The notes under the pieces were generated by a model. The model was not told where the DNA came from and did no database searches. It saw nothing but the letters and a program-made list of their open reading frames with translations. Made by a program: the position numbers and the translations under genes. 6,614 bases of DNA from Deltaproteobacteria bacterium. Its GTDB lineage: Bacteria; Desulfobacterota; Syntrophobacteria; BM002. The number at the start of each line of letters is the position of its first letter. Within the stretch, counting starts at the first letter, position 1. The stretch lies in assembly GCA_020350905.1 (NCBI GenBank), contig CP070843.1:2111325-2117938 (forward strand). The letters run 5' to 3'. Below are positions 4,877 through 6,614 of this stretch, piece after piece.

Positions 4877-5149
4877 TCAATCCTCTCTCTCGTCTTGCTC
4901 CACCTCAGCATCCACCTCTTGGTCTTCCGGTTCCTCCTCCTCTATGATCACCCGAGGCCGGCCCACGGCAATGTAGACAAATGCACCAATGGGCGGCAGG
5001 AGAGTTACCACCGCAAACCAGATAGCTTTCGCCTTAAAGGTGGGAAAGCTGCGGTAAGCTATATCGCGGATGGCCCACACGGTGGGAAGAAAGAGCAGTA
5101 TAAACACCCCAACGAGCAAAAGGATTCTTAAAACAACTCCCGTGTCCAT
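4877..5149 (-). CDS. PLDc_N-type two-helix membrane protein with acidic tail
   Basis: This 90-aa protein resembles the phospholipase D/nuclease N-terminal domain family (PLDc_N). TM helix 1 is at about 5-26 (VVLRILLLVGVFILLFLP), followed by a short basic loop with the motif AIRD (26-29). TM helix 2 is at about 43-62 (IWFAVVTLLPPIGAFVYIAV) and is followed immediately by GRPR (63-66), the usual end of this domain. No phospholipase catalytic domain follows, so it is a stand-alone membrane protein, as is common for this family. Residues 69-90 form a very acidic tail (IEEEEPEDQEVDAEVEQDE), probably cytoplasmic. The ATG has AGGAAAGGAT (5161-5170) upstream at a rather long spacing of 11 nt. It lies 95 bp downstream of uvrA on the same strand. 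The molecular function is unknown; cardiolipin synthases use this domain as a membrane anchor. Confidence 0.85.
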   Translation of the reverse strand: MDTGVVLRILLLVGVFILLFLPTVWAIRDIAYRSFPTFKAKAIWFAVVTLLPPIGAFVYIAVGRPRVIIEEEEPEDQEVDAEVEQDERED

Positions 5150-5191
5150 ATCTAACTATTATCCTTTCCTCTCTTATTGCTGCCCGCCTGT

Positions 5192-5236
5192 CCCAAGCGA
5201 CTCGACCTGAGCTCGTCGACTGGTCGCGTCGCAGGG
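5192..5236. repeat. 45-bp imperfect inverted repeat after uvrA
   Basis: GCGACTCGACC (5197-5207) pairs with GGTCGCGTCGC (5222-5232) at 10 of 11 positions. The stem extends by CCC (5192-5194) with GGG (5234-5236) across a small unequal bulge. The 14-nt loop contains GAGCTC and GTCGAC, two further palindromes, so alternative folds exist. It starts 8 bp after the uvrA stop (minus strand) and lies before the PLDc_N gene. No T-run follows on either strand, so it could be a factor-dependent terminator, an mRNA 3'-end stabiliser or a REP-like element. Confidence 0.5.
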
Positions 5237-5244
5237 CCGCCCGA

Positions 5245-6614
5245 TCAATGCTTCGCTCTGCGCTCTCCGCTATGCGCGCCTTCCAGATAGTCTTTGAGAT
5301 AACGCGCTGTGTAAGACCGCTCCGTCTGCTCGAGCAACTCCCTCGGTGATCCGCATGCCACCACCTCTCCCCCGCCGTCACCGCCCCCAGGTCCCAGATC
5401 AATAATGTGATCAGCAGCCTTGATCACCTCCAGATTGTGTTCGATCACCACCAAGGTATGACCCCGATCCACCAAGGCCTGCAGTACTGCCACCAGTTTC
5501 TCCACATCAGCAATGTGGAGTCCGGTGGTGGGTTCATCGAGAATATAAAGGGTGCGGGCTCGATGGTTTTTCGCCAGTTCATTGGCCAACTTTAACCTCT
5601 GAGCCTCACCGCCGGAGAGGGTTGGGCTGGATTGTCCCATGCTGAGGTACCCCAGCCCAAGGTCGACAAGGAGTCGGAGTGGGCGCTTGATTTTGCCCAC
5701 CGCTCCAAAAAAATCTGCCGCTTCTTCCAGTGACATCTCAAGTACTTCCGCTATGTTTTTGTCCTTATAGCGCACTGCCAAGGTTTCGCTATTGTAGCGC
5801 TGACCACTGCACTGTTCACATCGAACATAAACATTGGGCAAGAATGCCATTTCAACCCGCACCAGACCTTGACCTTTACAGTTTTGGCATCTTCCGGCGG
5901 GGACGTTGAAGGAAAAACGACCTGGTCCGTAACCCCGTGTCCGCGCCTCTGGAGTTAAAGAAAAAAGACGCCGGATATCATTGAAAACCCCCACGTAGGT
6001 GACTGGCACAGAGCGAGGGGTCCGACCGATCGGGCTGTGATCAACTTCCATAACCCGGTCCAGGTGTTTCCACCCAGCAAGTCCCTGGTGCTCTCCAGCC
6101 TGAAGTTCAGCCTTGCTCAGTTTGTTGGCAAGTGCCTTGTACAGGGTTTCTTCCACCAAAGTACTCTTACCAGATCCGGACACGCCGGTTACACAGGTAA
6201 ATGTGCCCAGAGGTACGGAAGCATCAATGTTCTTGAGATTTCGTGCCCTGGCCCCACTCAGCATGAGCCAGTTGCCTGAGGACGGTTTTCTCTCTGACGA
6301 AGCCAAATTCCTCCGGCCGTTGCCGTTGAGATACGCTCCGGTAATGGATTGGGGTGTCTGTTGTAGATCAGCAAGAGTGCCGCTGGCTACCAATCTCCCT
6401 CCGTATCGTCCGGCGCCAGGACCGAGATCTATGAGGTGATCTGCCCTGCGAATGGTTTCCTCATCGTGCTCCACTACAAGAATGGTGTTACCTTTCTCCT
6501 TCAGTTCGGTGAGGGTGTCCAAGAGTTTGTCGTTGTCACGGGGATGGAGACCGATGGTGGGTTCATCTAAAATATAGCAAACTCCTCGCAGATGGGATCC
6601 CATTTGGGCCGCCA
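5245..6614 (-). CDS. uvrA: UvrA excinuclease subunit, C-terminal part (5' end beyond right edge)
   Basis: UvrA is the damage-recognition ATPase of nucleotide excision repair, a dimer that loads UvrB on DNA. About 455 codons of its C-terminal half are in the window. The open frame continues past the ATG at 6601-6603 (codons for AAQ precede it), so that ATG is internal. Numbering from that Met, the motifs are: Walker B of ATPase I (YILDEPTIGLHPRDN, 10-24) and its His switch (VVEHD, 43-47); Walker A of ATPase II (GVSGSGKST, 140-148); the zinc-finger cysteines C239, C242, C262 and C265; the signature LSGGEAQR (329-336); Walker B (LYILDEPTTGLH, 352-363); and VVIEHN (385-390). All catalytic motifs are intact. 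The last residues (AHSGERRAKH, 443-452) extend past the usual UvrA end and are encoded by a heptamer word array. Confidence 0.97.
   Translation of the reverse strand, partial: AAQMGSHLRGVCYILDEPTIGLHPRDNDKLLDTLTELKEKGNTILVVEHDEETIRRADHLIDLGPGAGRYGGRLVASGTLADLQQTPQSITGAYLNGNGRRNLASSERKPSSGNWLMLSGARARNLKNIDASVPLGTFTCVTGVSGSGKSTLVEETLYKALANKLSKAELQAGEHQGLAGWKHLDRVMEVDHSPIGRTPRSVPVTYVGVFNDIRRLFSLTPEARTRGYGPGRFSFNVPAGRCQNCKGQGLVRVEMAFLPNVYVRCEQCSGQRYNSETLAVRYKDKNIAEVLEMSLEEAADFFGAVGKIKRPLRLLVDLGLGYLSMGQSSPTLSGGEAQRLKLANELAKNHRARTLYILDEPTTGLHIADVEKLVAVLQALVDRGHTLVVIEHNLEVIKAADHIIDLGPGGGDGGGEVVACGSPRELLEQTERSYTARYLKDYLEGAHSGERRAKH
5249..5276 (-). repeat. Heptamer array inside the 3' end of uvrA
   Basis: On the minus strand 5276-5249 is four 7-mers: CGCATAG (5270-5276), CGGAGAG, CGCAGAG and CGAAGCA (5249-5255). 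They are of the same flavour as CGCAAAG and AGCATAG at 4735-4748. The array is in the uvrA reading frame and ends one base before the TGA stop, so it encodes the last residues of the protein. Confidence 0.6.

Noticed and set aside
4817..5131. 104-aa open frame on the plus strand
   Set aside because: It runs antisense to the PLDc_N gene, starts in a repeat array and has no ribosome site. The minus-strand protein has clear membrane-domain features.
5245..6603. Treating the ATG at 6601-6603 as the start of a short, separate ABC protein
   Set aside because: The frame stays open to the window edge, and the residues just before (AAQ) and after match the conserved UvrA segment ahead of the first Walker B, so this Met is internal.

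Overview
The window looks like the chromosome of a Gram-negative anaerobe. Desulfobacterota (the former Deltaproteobacteria) is my best guess. The reasons are a phosphofructokinase with pyrophosphate-type active-site residues, stand-alone two-component receivers, a good sigma-54 promoter match, and GC near 50%. This assignment is inference, because no rRNA or marker gene is present.

Layout. On the minus strand, reading from 1984 down to 1, lie a PPi-type phosphofructokinase (818-1984), a single-domain response regulator (231-623) and the first 39 codons of a second receiver protein that runs off the left edge. The region 1985-2384 has no gene and is packed with degenerate 7-bp and 8-bp word arrays. 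A small basic hypothetical protein (2385-2642, minus) has a near-consensus sigma-54 promoter about 130 bp upstream. A plus-strand run of three genes follows: an unrecognised 117-aa protein (3039-3392), an FHA-domain protein (3453-4010) and a CBS-CBS-ACT protein (4037-4711). Facing them on the minus strand are a PLDc_N-type two-helix membrane protein (4877-5149) and the C-terminal part of UvrA (5245 to beyond the right edge).

The known genes are mostly housekeeping or signalling: glycolysis or gluconeogenesis (PFK), nucleotide excision repair (UvrA), phospho-signal input (receivers, FHA) and ligand sensing (CBS and ACT). The FHA and CBS-ACT genes sit 26 bp apart and are probably co-transcribed. 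No complete new defence or mobile system is visible.

The most unusual content is intergenic. Degenerate heptamer arrays in two word flavours (GCATAG-like and CGGATTT-like) occur at six places, and in two of them the flavour changes without breaking the 7-bp register. One array supplies the last codons of uvrA, another ends 1 bp from the stop codon of the PLDc_N gene, and two of them abut a shared 21-bp sequence. A separate 88-bp stretch (2237-2324) keeps an 8-bp register.
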